From Paenibacillus sp. FSL H8-0332 (GTDB taxonomy: Bacteria; Bacillota; Bacilli; Paenibacillales; Paenibacillaceae), in the NCBI RefSeq assembly GCF_037963835.1, contig NZ_CP150145.1, forward strand, positions 4,154,001 through 4,218,000: a stretch of 64,000 nt of DNA. The letters run 5' to 3'. Each line of letters opens with the position of its first letter. Position 1 is the stretch's first letter. The position numbers and the translations under genes are program-made. A model generated the notes under the pieces. That model did not search any database. It was not told the DNA's origin and worked only from the letters and a program-made list of their open reading frames with translations. Of the stretch, positions 32,647 through 41,516 are shown piece by piece.

Positions 32647-33459
32647 CTAACCCTTGACCCCTGACATGGCTACGCCCTGGACAATCTGACGCTGGAGCAG
32701 GATAAAGACAACAATCGTCGGAATCGCCGCAATGGCGCTGGCTGTCATAATGAGATTGAGCGACATATTATTATTCGACAAAAAGGTGGGCAGCCCTGCC
32801 GACAGAATCATATTCTCCTCCGAGGTAATCGCCAGATAAGGCCACAGGAAGTTGTTCCACGAGAGGATGAAAAAGAAGATTCCCACCGACACCATCGCGG
32901 AGCGGGTCAGCGGCAGGCAGATACTCCACCAGAGCCGGAAGCTGCGGCTGCCGTCGATTTGAGCGGCTTCAATATAATCCTTAGGCACACCGTCCATGAA
33001 CTGCTTCAGCAGCAGAATACCGATCGGGTTGGTCAATCCCGGCAGGATAATCGCCCAGATATTATCTATTAGCTCCAGATGCAGCGCGGTCTCATAGAGC
33101 GGAATCAGAATGGCTTCTGTCGGAATCAGCAGGCCCGAGACAATCAGCACATAGAAGATGCCCCGTGTGCGGAATGGCAGCTTGGAGAACGAGAAGGCCG
33201 CCAGCGAGCTAAGCAGAATGGAGATCAGGGTAGTAAGCACGCCGATCACCAGACTGTTCCAGGTCCAGAGCAGAATCTGCGAATCTCTAATGACTTTTAC
33301 ATAATTACCGGTATTCAGATCCGACCAATCCACCCAATCGGCCAGCGTATAGACGTTCACGCCATCGGGCTTCAGGGAGGTGAGAAACATCCAGATCAGC
33401 GGAAAAACAAACAGCAGGGCAAGCACCATAGCCACAGCATTTAAACCAAGCTTCTTCAT
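32647..33459 (-). CDS. carbohydrate ABC transporter permease (MalG/AraQ-like)
   Basis: A 270-residue permease with six helices. The EAA loop, which contacts the ATPase, is YIEAAQIDGSRSFRLWWSI followed by LPLTRSA. The N-terminal helix VLALLFVFPLIWMFLTSLKPD and the C-terminus RQIVQGVAMSGVKG are characteristic of MalG-type proteins. It pairs with the upstream MalF-type permease, 15 bases away. No ATPase gene is in the cluster, so it probably depends on an MsmX-type multitask ATPase, as known for B. subtilis AraNPQ. Confidence 0.92.
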   Translation of the reverse strand: MKKLGLNAVAMVLALLFVFPLIWMFLTSLKPDGVNVYTLADWVDWSDLNTGNYVKVIRDSQILLWTWNSLVIGVLTTLISILLSSLAAFSFSKLPFRTRGIFYVLIVSGLLIPTEAILIPLYETALHLELIDNIWAIILPGLTNPIGILLLKQFMDGVPKDYIEAAQIDGSRSFRLWWSICLPLTRSAMVSVGIFFFILSWNNFLWPYLAITSEENMILSAGLPTFLSNNNMSLNLIMTASAIAAIPTIVVFILLQRQIVQGVAMSGVKG

Positions 33460-33474
33460 GAATCTTCTCCTCTC

Positions 33475-34398
33475 CTATCCGTCCTTGCGGTCTGTAATTT
33501 TGAATTGAATCACGGCGATCAGCAGCATGATGAAGCAGAACACCATGGACTGCGCTGCAGCCATGCCGAACATATCCTTTTTGAACCCCGTGACATAGAT
33601 GTAGCGGATCATCGTATTCGTGGAATCGCCCGGCCCGCCGCCGGTCATAATCTGTACCTGCCCGAACAGCTTGAGACAGTTGATAATCTGATAAAAGATC
33701 TGGATCTTCATCACGCTCGACAGCCCCGGCAGGGTAATGCTCCAGAATCGCTGCCAGGCATTCGCGCCGTCGATCTTCGCCGCTTCATAATGATCGGTCG
33801 GGATCTCCTGCAGCCCGGCCAGGAACAGAACCATGACGAACCCGACGCTCCACCAGTCGGTTGCAATCGTAATTGCCCACCACACAAACCGGTGATCTGT
33901 AAGCCAGTTAATGTCTGCGTTAATGCCAAGCATATGTAAGGCTGCATTCACCGGTCCGTTCTTCGCATCCAGCAGCCGCAGCCAGATGAAGCTGACTACA
34001 GAGACCGACAGGACATACGGCAGGAAGAACACCGAGCGGATCAGGGTCCGCAGCCAGATTCGCTGATTAATAATAAGGGCCAGCAGCAGCCCCAGAATGA
34101 TCACCGTAGGCGCGCATAGCAGCACGAAATAGAACGAGTTCCACAGGTACGCATAGAAATCTGAATTCGTCAGAATTTTCGCATAGTTCGTTAGAGCCAC
34201 ATACTTCTGCATCCCTTGAATGCCCCACACATGCAGGCTCATCCAGGCTCCGCGGATCACCGGCCACAGATAGAACACCGTGAACGGAATCAGGAACGGG
34301 ATCAGATAAAGAATAGCCTTCAGTTCAGTCAGCAGGTGTATAGGTTCTGCTCTGCGAAGAGCCGCAGCCGGCCTTTTCTCACTCAAGCTCCGCTCCAT
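33475..34398 (-). CDS. carbohydrate ABC transporter permease (MalF/AraP-like)
   Basis: A 307-residue permease with six helices. Its EAA loop is YEAAKIDGANAWQRFWSITL followed by PGLSSVM; the C-terminal FGMAAAQSMVFCFIMLLIAV is typical of MalF/UgpA-type proteins. It forms the heterodimeric channel with the MalG-type gene that starts 15 bases downstream. AAGGAGAGAG precedes the ATG. The 94-base gap to the binding-protein gene upstream is usual where more binding protein than permease is made. Confidence 0.92.
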   Translation of the reverse strand: MERSLSEKRPAAALRRAEPIHLLTELKAILYLIPFLIPFTVFYLWPVIRGAWMSLHVWGIQGMQKYVALTNYAKILTNSDFYAYLWNSFYFVLLCAPTVIILGLLLALIINQRIWLRTLIRSVFFLPYVLSVSVVSFIWLRLLDAKNGPVNAALHMLGINADINWLTDHRFVWWAITIATDWWSVGFVMVLFLAGLQEIPTDHYEAAKIDGANAWQRFWSITLPGLSSVMKIQIFYQIINCLKLFGQVQIMTGGGPGDSTNTMIRYIYVTGFKKDMFGMAAAQSMVFCFIMLLIAVIQFKITDRKDG

Positions 34399-34492
34399 TG
34401 TTGTCTCTCTCCTTCAAATGAAATGAATCATGAGCCGGATTGGGGCTGACCTGCCTCCTGGCAGTAGTTCATCCCAATCCGGCCAGATAAGG

Positions 34493-35803
34493 CTAGTTCT
34501 CCAGCACCTCATTAATCTGCTTCTCCAGCTTAGCCAAGCCGTCCTCCGGCGTCTCGCTGCCGAAGATAATGTTCTGTAGCCCTTCAGAAACCGTAGTGAT
34601 AATCGTCGTATATTTATCGGTCGGCGGCGCGAACTTCACCGTCTTCTGCGCCTCGATGAATTCGCTGCGGTAAGGCAGGCTCTTGTAGGCCTCGCTCTCC
34701 GTGATCTTGCTGTTCGCCGGCACATGGCCCGCCTGTCCCCAGATCTCCCCGCCCACTTCAGAGAAATACTTCATGAACTTGGCTGCGGCCTCTTGCTTCT
34801 CAGGAGTGACATATGACGGAATGACCAGCGTATGGGAGCTGCCCCAATGTGTCTGGCTGCCGAAGATCGGAGGCAATGGCATAGCGCCGATGTTCAGCGA
34901 TTCATCCCCCAGCAGCAGACCTGCTTCCCAGACCCCGCCGAACCAGAAGGCGGCTTTCCCGTTATGGAAGGTATCCCATGGCGTCTTGTCATTGAGGTCG
35001 GCATATTTTTTATTGAAGACATCCTTATAGAAGTTCAGCACATCCAGTGCCTGCGGGTTGTTGATGCTCGCCTTGGTCATCTCCGGGTTCAGCAGCTCGC
35101 CGCCGGCTTCATAATACAGATTGAGGAACGGCTCCTGGAAATACGGCGTGTTCACCGCCATCGCCTGGACATCCGGCACCTTGGCTTGAATCTCAGAAAG
35201 CGTCTTCTCGAAGCCTGCCGGGGTCATATCGTCCAGCTTGGGCGTGCCGTCTTCATTCAGCAGGTTAGCCTGTTTCAGAATATCCTTATTGTAGTAGAAC
35301 ATATGGAAGTGGGTATCCAGCGGAACTGCATAGGGCTTGCCGTCATAAGATACGCTTTTGATATTCGAGTCCCAAATCTGCTTCAGGTCGAACCCTACCT
35401 TGGAGGCCAGTTCATCGACCGGCACAATCTGCTGAGCCTTCACGAACGGTGAGATGCGCTCCACGTGAGCTACTGCCACATCCGGGCCTTTGGAGGAAGA
35501 CAGCGCTGTACCTAACTTCGCGTAATACTCATTGGATTCCAGCCGGAGCGGCTTAACGGTCACCTCTTGCTGTGAGTCGTTGAAGCCCTTGATAATCTGG
35601 TCCACGAACTCCCCTTCCCCGCCGCCGAACATATTCCAGAAGGAGATTTCCACCGGACTGTTCTCTGTGCTCCCCGTTGCCGCCGGTTCATTCGATGCCT
35701 TGGCCGCTCCGTTCTCTGTATTTCCGGAGGAGCATCCCTGCAGGACCAGAGCCAGCGCCAGCCCAGCCGTAACCACACTTGTTAAGCTTTTGTTCATCCT
35801 CAT
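34493..35803 (-). CDS. sugar ABC transporter substrate-binding lipoprotein (paralogue 2)
   Basis: A 436-residue family 1 binding protein: lipobox VLQGC near residue 24, then a Ser/Asn-rich linker and ISFWNMFGGGEGEFVDQI. Over its whole length it aligns without large gaps to the protein at 27673-28935; an eye estimate is 55-65 % identity, so they are recent paralogues. It is the first gene of the permease operon. The ATG at 35803 follows GAGGG; an ATG two codons further on is also possible. An imperfect cre-like site lies 54-69 bases upstream. Confidence 0.92.
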   Translation of the reverse strand: MRMNKSLTSVVTAGLALALVLQGCSSGNTENGAAKASNEPAATGSTENSPVEISFWNMFGGGEGEFVDQIIKGFNDSQQEVTVKPLRLESNEYYAKLGTALSSSKGPDVAVAHVERISPFVKAQQIVPVDELASKVGFDLKQIWDSNIKSVSYDGKPYAVPLDTHFHMFYYNKDILKQANLLNEDGTPKLDDMTPAGFEKTLSEIQAKVPDVQAMAVNTPYFQEPFLNLYYEAGGELLNPEMTKASINNPQALDVLNFYKDVFNKKYADLNDKTPWDTFHNGKAAFWFGGVWEAGLLLGDESLNIGAMPLPPIFGSQTHWGSSHTLVIPSYVTPEKQEAAAKFMKYFSEVGGEIWGQAGHVPANSKITESEAYKSLPYRSEFIEAQKTVKFAPPTDKYTTIITTVSEGLQNIIFGSETPEDGLAKLEKQINEVLEN

Positions 35804-35856
35804 CTGTACAACCCTCTTCTCCGTAAAGTTTGTGCAAGGAAAGCCTTCACCGCTTG

Positions 35857-35872
35857 ATGTAAGGGCTTTCTT
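35857..35872. promoter_or_regulatory. imperfect cre-like site before binding-protein gene 2
   Basis: ATGTAAGGGCTTTCTT resembles the cre pattern but lacks the central CG and the closing CA. It shares the core GATGTAAG-GCTTTC with the site upstream of the exo-glycosidase gene. Confidence 0.4.
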
Positions 35873-36028
35873 ATCTCTAACTCTACAGCGAACACCGCTG
35901 TGCTTGAACCGACAAACCGCCGCTCCTTGGTGAACAAACGACAGATGTTAACCGGGCTAAATTCGCAGGCAGGTAGACGATCTTACGGAGGGTAGAGAAT
36001 CGACAGATAGAGAACAGGCTGCGCACGC

Positions 36029-36053
36029 AAAAAGGGACCTCTTGAGAGGCCCC
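36029..36053 (-). terminator. intrinsic terminator of the exo-glycosidase gene
   Basis: On the minus strand, stem GGGGCCTCT/AGAGGTCCC with a 2-base loop runs into TTTTTGC, 14 bases after the stop at 36067. Confidence 0.85.
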
Positions 36054-36066
36054 CGTGAAATTCCAG

Positions 36067-37710
36067 TCAATCCACTGTAAAATTGTCAAAGCTGACGCTG
36101 TTGCCGAAGCCGCCGCGTACCCCGACCGTGCCTGAAGTGTATACAGCTTCATTGCGGTCAATCTTAGGCACGGTCATATCTCCGACATATACCTTGATGT
36201 TACCGTTATTGACCACAACCTTCATGTGATACCAGGTGTTCACGGCAATAGGGGTATTTACACTCTGGAGAGAGGTCCAGTTATTATTGAACCGTCCAAG
36301 CCAGACCTCACCGGCAGAGTCAATACCTGCTGCGTAACCCTTTTGCAGATCAGCCCCGGTTCCCGGACCGGTTACATTGAAGAGAAGACTGCCCTGGCCC
36401 GCATTATTCAACCGGATGTCGCCCTCCAGTGTGTAGTTCATTCTGGAAGGATACGGGGTGAGCAGCGATTTGTCGGCATTCACTGAATTCAGGTTATAGG
36501 CGCCCCCGCTCACCGCCCACGATCCGCCATAACGGGCCCAGCCGTTGTCATTCGCCGAGAAATCATTGCTGTACGCGCCGCTGAGCGTCCCGAACCGAAC
36601 CTGAACATTATGCCCGCCGACGCTCCGGTCGACCGAATCCACGAAGGCGATCTCATTCCCGCCCGTCTGATACATCGCCGTCCACCATGAATTTCCAAAG
36701 GCCGGAATATCATTGTCCACCCAGGTGTTCCCGTAATCGTTGCTTAGGGACAGCACATTGGAGTTGGAGCTGAGCAGCAGACGCCCATCCGCCAGAGACA
36801 GGATATAAGGCCCGCCCTGCTGGTTAGTGGAGACCTGGGTGCCGATGCCGCTGGACCAGGTTTTGCCGTCAGCACTTTTTTTGGTGAAAATTCTGCAGTT
36901 CTGCGTCCCGCACACCTCAAAAGTCACAATATACTGCCCGTTTGCCATCTTGGTCCAGACCGGCATCCCCGGACGCGCGCCTGAATTGGACGGGTCCCAG
37001 GCTACATAAATCTCATTCCCCCAGCTGGCTCCCCCGTTGGTGGAGATCTTCTGGGAGATGATCTGGCTGTACGACGGATTCTCCGTCACATGCTTCTCGC
37101 TTGCATACATCACGGCGACCGAGCCGTCATTCAGGAGCTGCATATGCGGCTCGTACACGCCTTTGTCGGGATTCCCAAGCGCGCCGGGAGCGCCATTGTT
37201 CTCGTCGATGGTGCTGAGGAAGCTCCAGTTCGCGCCTCCGTTCACGCTTTTATACACTCTGAGCTTGTACGATTCCTGCCAGCGGACAGACCGCATCGCC
37301 AGCAAAATATCACCGTTCGTGAGCTGCACGAACTGCCCGTTGTCCAGGTCACGGCCATCCTCCCAAAGCGTGGACATCAGCGACCAGGTGCGGCAATTGT
37401 CTGTGCTGCGGAAGACCTGGAGCCGGGTACCGCCCCAAGACACCTTGGTATAGCCGTTGTTGTCGTAGATGGCGGTGACCGCCAGCCAGTCCCCGTTCGC
37501 CAGCTTGATCATCCGCGCATATTCGGCGCCGAAGGTTCCGGGCCTGATTCCGCGGGCATCGGGACCCGCATCGGTGAACGTGTTAATGTCAGTGATGGTG
37601 GACGAAGTCCCCCACACCACGGGACCATTTGCGGCCATGGCCGGAACAGCGGCAACAATCAGCAGCAGACACAGGGAAGCGGACAGCGAGATGAACAATT
37701 TTTTGAACAC
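36067..37710 (-). CDS. secreted sialidase-fold glycosidase, probably GH93 exo-arabinanase, with C-terminal beta-sandwich domain
   Basis: A 547-residue secreted enzyme. The start is GTG 37710, six bases after GAGGAGG; it gives a clean signal peptide (FKKLFISLSASLCLLLIVA, cleavage after AMA near residue 27). Residues about 30-385 form a six-bladed propeller with Asp-box repeats (STDNCRTWSLM, SVNGGANWSF, STNGGASWGN, SADGKTWSS, SNDYGNTW). The block WEDGRDLDNGQFVQLTNGDI recalls GH93 exo-1,5-alpha-L-arabinanase, which frees arabinobiose. Residues about 390-547 (YSNDFSANDNGWARYGGSW onward) form a concanavalin-like domain. GH33 or another BNR family cannot be excluded. Confidence 0.82.
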   Translation of the reverse strand: MFKKLFISLSASLCLLLIVAAVPAMAANGPVVWGTSSTITDINTFTDAGPDARGIRPGTFGAEYARMIKLANGDWLAVTAIYDNNGYTKVSWGGTRLQVFRSTDNCRTWSLMSTLWEDGRDLDNGQFVQLTNGDILLAMRSVRWQESYKLRVYKSVNGGANWSFLSTIDENNGAPGALGNPDKGVYEPHMQLLNDGSVAVMYASEKHVTENPSYSQIISQKISTNGGASWGNEIYVAWDPSNSGARPGMPVWTKMANGQYIVTFEVCGTQNCRIFTKKSADGKTWSSGIGTQVSTNQQGGPYILSLADGRLLLSSNSNVLSLSNDYGNTWVDNDIPAFGNSWWTAMYQTGGNEIAFVDSVDRSVGGHNVQVRFGTLSGAYSNDFSANDNGWARYGGSWAVSGGAYNLNSVNADKSLLTPYPSRMNYTLEGDIRLNNAGQGSLLFNVTGPGTGADLQKGYAAGIDSAGEVWLGRFNNNWTSLQSVNTPIAVNTWYHMKVVVNNGNIKVYVGDMTVPKIDRNEAVYTSGTVGVRGGFGNSVSFDNFTVD

Positions 37711-37764
37711 GTAAGCCCTCCTCTTAATCGTCATTGGTGAAGCCTGTTGAACGCACCCGAATGG

Positions 37765-37780
37765 ATGTAAGTGCTTTCAC
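37765..37780. promoter_or_regulatory. near-consensus cre-like site before the exo-glycosidase gene
   Basis: ATGTAAGTGCTTTCAC has the outer half sites of a cre box (TGTAA…TTCA) with TG in place of the central CG, 55-70 bases upstream of the GTG start. Confidence 0.5.
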
Positions 37781-37863
37781 CAAAGATTCTAAAGGGCATT
37801 TCATTGTCATTGAACCGATAATTCACCGCTATTTAGGCTACAATGTTACGATTATTCGCTCGG

Positions 37864-39621
37864 CTACCGGTTGATCTTACGAATCTCTTCCAGTGGAATC
37901 TTCGGTGTCCGGTCCGCCGCCAATAGTCCATTCACTTCCTGCTGTACATCCGTAACTTGGGTATAGCAATAACCGCAGATGTACGGGGTATCCTTAATCG
38001 CCTGAGTGATGTTGCGGAAACGTTCAATGAACGCCTCGGTACTGCCCACCTGCTCCCCATAGCCCCATCCCTCGCCAGTGTTGAAGGCAATGCCCCCGAA
38101 TTCACTGACCATGACAGGCTGACCCCGGTATTCGTAGCCCTTAGCCATCGCGTATTTCCAGTTATTGAATGATGAGCTGCCGCCAAGCACACTATCGGCG
38201 TCTGCATAACGCTCCAGCAACGCAGCGCCGCTCTCTTCATAGTCATGCAGGGTAATAATATCGCTGATGGTATGCTCCCAGCCGTCGTTGACGATTACCG
38301 GACGATCCGGGTCCATCGCTTTGGTCAGGTGATAGATGCCCTCAGTGAACTGCTGCTGGCGCTTATTCGTATAGACCTGCGGGATACCCCAGGATTCATT
38401 AAAAGGCACCCAGGTAATCACCGAGGGATGATTATATTGCTGCCGGACAATCTCTGTCCACTCCTTCGTGAACTGCTCCACTGCCTCATCATTGAACTCA
38501 TAGGTGGCCGCCATCTCCGACCAGACCAGCAGCCCCTTCACATCACACCAGTACAGGAAGCGAGCATCCTCAATCTTCATATGCTTGCGGACCCCGTTGT
38601 AGCCCATTGCGAGAATTGCGTCAATGTCAGCAATCAGCGCCTCCTCCGAAGGCGGGGTCAGATGGCTGTCCGGCCAATAGCCCTGATCCAGAATCAGCTT
38701 CTGATACACTGGCGTGTTATTGAGCAGCACCTTGCCCTGTTCGATGGAGATTTTGCGGAGTCCGAAGTAGGAGTAGACCCTGTCTATTACCTGCTCCGCC
38801 TGGTACAGAATGAACTCCACCTCGTACAGTACCGGTGCGGCAGGCGACCAGGACTGGAGCTTCCACGGCCCGTTTGCTTCATGCGTCAGCTCTACATCCA
38901 GCTGTAGCGAGGCCCGGTCTGCCTGCAGCGAGACCTGCTTGAAGGTCTTCTCCCCGGTGCTGATCCGCGTCTCCAGCCGGAGATCAGGGCTCGCCCCATG
39001 GGTATTGTATTCGAAACGGACCGAGCGGTTATCGAGATCCGGGGTGATTTTGACAGACCTCAGGTACGAAGGGGATACATACTCCAGCCACACACTCTGC
39101 CATATTCCCGTGGTCTGCACATAGAAGCACTCGAAATTCTCATCCACCCAGCGCTGCTTGCCCCGTGGTTGTGTACAGCTCTGGCTATCCTCAGCCTTGA
39201 CGGTCAGACGGTTCACTGCTCCGGCTCCCGTGTTGAGATAATCGGTAATATCCAGTGTAAAAGCCGCGTACCCGCCTTGGTGTCCCCCGGCATAGCTGCC
39301 GTTCACCCACACCTTCGCGATGTAATCCACCGCCTGGAAATTCAGCAGCACCCGCTTGTTGCCCAAGCAATCAGGTAGTTGTACCTCCCGCTCATACCAT
39401 ACATACGGATGGAACGTGGTCTCGCCGATTCCACTCGCCACCGTCTCATACGTGAACGGAACCTGAATCTTCAGATCGCCGTGCAGCTCCTCATGCCATC
39501 TCTCCCGCTCCCCAGCGTTGTCATTGTCATACCGGAAATCCCATTCCCCGTTCAGGCTCTGCCAGTCGTCACGGACGAACTGCGGCCGCGGATAATCCTT
39601 GATATAGTGCCGGGTTGTCAT
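37864..39621 (-). CDS. glycoside hydrolase family 2 enzyme (beta-galactosidase/glucuronidase type)
   Basis: A 585-residue intracellular GH2 enzyme: sugar-binding domain (about 1-175, SLNGEWDFRY near residue 22), immunoglobulin-like domain (about 180-290) and TIM barrel (about 295-585). The acid/base is Glu409 in WVPFNESWG and the nucleophile Glu507 in PVMVSEFGG. It is short for LacZ (over 1,000) and lacks the LacZ C-terminal domains, like many beta-galactosidase, glucuronidase or arabinosidase-type GH2 enzymes. It probably splits imported oligosaccharides. The ATG at 39621 has AAGGAG 13 bases upstream, rather far. A TTGT/ACAA inverted repeat in the AT-rich leader may be an operator. Confidence 0.88.
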   Translation of the reverse strand: MTTRHYIKDYPRPQFVRDDWQSLNGEWDFRYDNDNAGERERWHEELHGDLKIQVPFTYETVASGIGETTFHPYVWYEREVQLPDCLGNKRVLLNFQAVDYIAKVWVNGSYAGGHQGGYAAFTLDITDYLNTGAGAVNRLTVKAEDSQSCTQPRGKQRWVDENFECFYVQTTGIWQSVWLEYVSPSYLRSVKITPDLDNRSVRFEYNTHGASPDLRLETRISTGEKTFKQVSLQADRASLQLDVELTHEANGPWKLQSWSPAAPVLYEVEFILYQAEQVIDRVYSYFGLRKISIEQGKVLLNNTPVYQKLILDQGYWPDSHLTPPSEEALIADIDAILAMGYNGVRKHMKIEDARFLYWCDVKGLLVWSEMAATYEFNDEAVEQFTKEWTEIVRQQYNHPSVITWVPFNESWGIPQVYTNKRQQQFTEGIYHLTKAMDPDRPVIVNDGWEHTISDIITLHDYEESGAALLERYADADSVLGGSSSFNNWKYAMAKGYEYRGQPVMVSEFGGIAFNTGEGWGYGEQVGSTEAFIERFRNITQAIKDTPYICGYCYTQVTDVQQEVNGLLAADRTPKIPLEEIRKINR

Positions 39622-39717
39622 GGTTATACGCACACTCCTTATAAACAATAATTTTGTTTTAATACAATAAATATGTACTAATTATTGCAGAATCTGCTGA
39701 AATGTCAATGGTGACGC

Positions 39718-39749
39718 AAAAAAGAACCTTCGCCGTAAGCGGCAGGTTC
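39718..39749 (-). terminator. intrinsic terminator of the ArsR-type regulator gene
   Basis: On the minus strand GAACCTGCCGC pairs with GGCGAAGGTTC around a TTAC loop and is followed by six Ts. It lies about 40 bases after the stop at 39790. Confidence 0.85.
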
Positions 39750-39789
39750 TTCTCCGCAAATAAAATACTTAGTTCAGTTTAATAATCGT

Positions 39790-40728
39790 CTAAGGCTCAA
39801 TGCTATAAAAAATCTTCATCACCAGATCCTGCTCATAATCGCCGAACTTTTTGCCGAACAGGTTCATGCCGCCCTTGTATCTGGCATCCTCCTTGACCCC
39901 CAGCCGCAGATCCACGTGGTTCTGGCCGGTGAGCTTTAATTGCTCCAGATTAACAGCAGATAGCTCCTGATGGTCAATGGTGCTTCGTGTATTGTCTACG
40001 CTCCAGATCTTGAGTGCGCCGAACTGGGTTCCCGTATCGATCCACCACGAGGGATTCAGCTTCCCGCGTCTGCCACCGAAGTCACCGGGCGAGGTCCAAG
40101 TCCCTACCTCTACCTGGTTAATCCACAGTGTGATATCCGAAGGCCAGTCATTCTCGTAATTCGGTGCTTCCGAGCAGATCTCCATGGAGAACTGAATCCG
40201 GTGAAGCTCCGCCCCTTGCGGGATCTCCAGCGGATAGCGGTATTCCAGATAACCTTTGCGCAGCCAGAGCAGTTGGGCTTGTACCCTGTCCGGATGAAAA
40301 AATCCCGCCGGTGAATCCTCCGTAATAATCGGACCGTTCTCACTGACCATCCCGCAGGTAGGTGCCACTTCACAGGCTGTGAAATTGCCGATCGGCATAG
40401 ATATCTCATAGCAATATTCACCTTGATCGGCTTGCAGGCGGCGCTGCGGAGCATTGATCGTGATCTTGATATCATCATAAATCCGGCTGCATACCTTCAT
40501 CGCCCCGCGTGAAGCGGGCAGCAGCTCCGTCTCAATCAACCCTGCCTGCTCCAGCACCTTCACATTGGAAGCTGCCGTGGATACCGGAATCTCCAGCGCC
40601 TCCGCCAGCTCCGCCACATTCATTCTCCGGCTGTTAAGCAGCGCCAGCATTCGGAGTCTTAGCTCCGTAGAGAGCGCATGTGTCACCTTCACCAGCTCAT
40701 CCGCATGTTCCATGGACAACTCCAGCAT
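39790..40728 (-). CDS. ArsR-family regulator with a large C-terminal domain
   Basis: A 312-residue regulator. Residues about 10-90 form an ArsR-type winged helix (LSTELRLRMLALLNSRRMNV, then IPVSTAASNVKVLEQAGLI). The remaining 220 residues are beta-rich, with MPIGNFTACEVAPTCGM and WPSDITLWINQVEVGTW, and look like a jelly-roll effector domain rather than a metal site; no CxC metal pair is seen in the winged helix. This layout is seen next to glycosidase genes in Paenibacillaceae. It lies just upstream of the GH2 gene on the same strand and probably controls it. Start ATG 40728, eight bases after GAGG. Confidence 0.82.
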   Translation of the reverse strand: MLELSMEHADELVKVTHALSTELRLRMLALLNSRRMNVAELAEALEIPVSTAASNVKVLEQAGLIETELLPASRGAMKVCSRIYDDIKITINAPQRRLQADQGEYCYEISMPIGNFTACEVAPTCGMVSENGPIITEDSPAGFFHPDRVQAQLLWLRKGYLEYRYPLEIPQGAELHRIQFSMEICSEAPNYENDWPSDITLWINQVEVGTWTSPGDFGGRRGKLNPSWWIDTGTQFGALKIWSVDNTRSTIDHQELSAVNLEQLKLTGQNHVDLRLGVKEDARYKGGMNLFGKKFGDYEQDLVMKIFYSIEP

Positions 40729-40748
40729 TTCGTTCACCTCAGTCCAAC

Positions 40749-41474
40749 TTAGTTATCCAGCATCACAACCTGATCACAGAGCCGCACCTCTCCCGGAGTA
40801 ACGACAGAAGCATAGACGCCGAACTGCTGCTTCAGCTCTTTGTAGACTTGCTTCAACAGGGAACTGTCCCGTTCGAGGGTATCCGGGTTCGTGGTAATCA
40901 TCACGCAGCGCTCACAATAGCTATCCACTTGCAGCACCGTACTGCCAATCGACAGACGGCGGCCGAGCCACTCTTCCTCCCCGAGCGAGTCCTCACTCAC
41001 TTCCACGAGGAAGTTACCCCGGAAGCGGCGCTGATCGACCGGCTTGCCCCATAGGGCTTCCAGCTTCTTCAGGCTTTTATCAGTCACCAGCAGAATACTA
41101 GCCCCATCTACCGATAACAGCTCCGGGTGCTTCTCCTCCGGGTGTGGTGCCTTGAACGCAGACATCGTAATTTCGGTGGAAGTCAGACTTTGAATTTCAT
41201 CCAGCAGCTCCTGATCCCAGCCGAACACCCGGCCATCCGCAGCCGTCACACGGATATCTTCCCCCACATATTCCGCCTTATAGGACATCATCTTGGGAAT
41301 CTTCCGGGCAGTGATATACTGGGACCAGTCTTTTTTGGTCATATCATAAAAGGAACAATACCGGTCCCCCTCCACTCCGTAAGATACAACCTTACAGGCC
41401 TCCAGCGCCTCCCCCGCAAAGGATTTCACCGGATAACGGTTAATCGACCTAATCTCCCCAACTGTAACTGACAC
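40749..41474 (-). CDS. MOSC domain-containing protein
   Basis: A 241-residue protein with the beta-barrel of the MOSC family (molybdenum-cofactor sulfurase C-terminal-like). The N-terminal barrel begins IRSINRYPVKSFAGEALE and the core carries RFRGNFLVE and the cysteine-bearing segment SYCERCVMITTNPDTLERD, a site that in mARC/YcbX proteins binds the molybdenum cofactor. It could be an oxidoreductase subunit or a molybdo-cofactor handling protein. GTG start at 41474 after GAGGTGGGGGC. The ArsR-type gene starts 20 bases downstream, so read-through is likely. Confidence 0.83.
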   Translation of the reverse strand: MSVTVGEIRSINRYPVKSFAGEALEACKVVSYGVEGDRYCSFYDMTKKDWSQYITARKIPKMMSYKAEYVGEDIRVTAADGRVFGWDQELLDEIQSLTSTEITMSAFKAPHPEEKHPELLSVDGASILLVTDKSLKKLEALWGKPVDQRRFRGNFLVEVSEDSLGEEEWLGRRLSIGSTVLQVDSYCERCVMITTNPDTLERDSSLLKQVYKELKQQFGVYASVVTPGEVRLCDQVVMLDN

Positions 41475-41516
41475 GCCCCCACCTCTTCTGTCTATAATCT
41501 GATAGCTCTGCTACTT

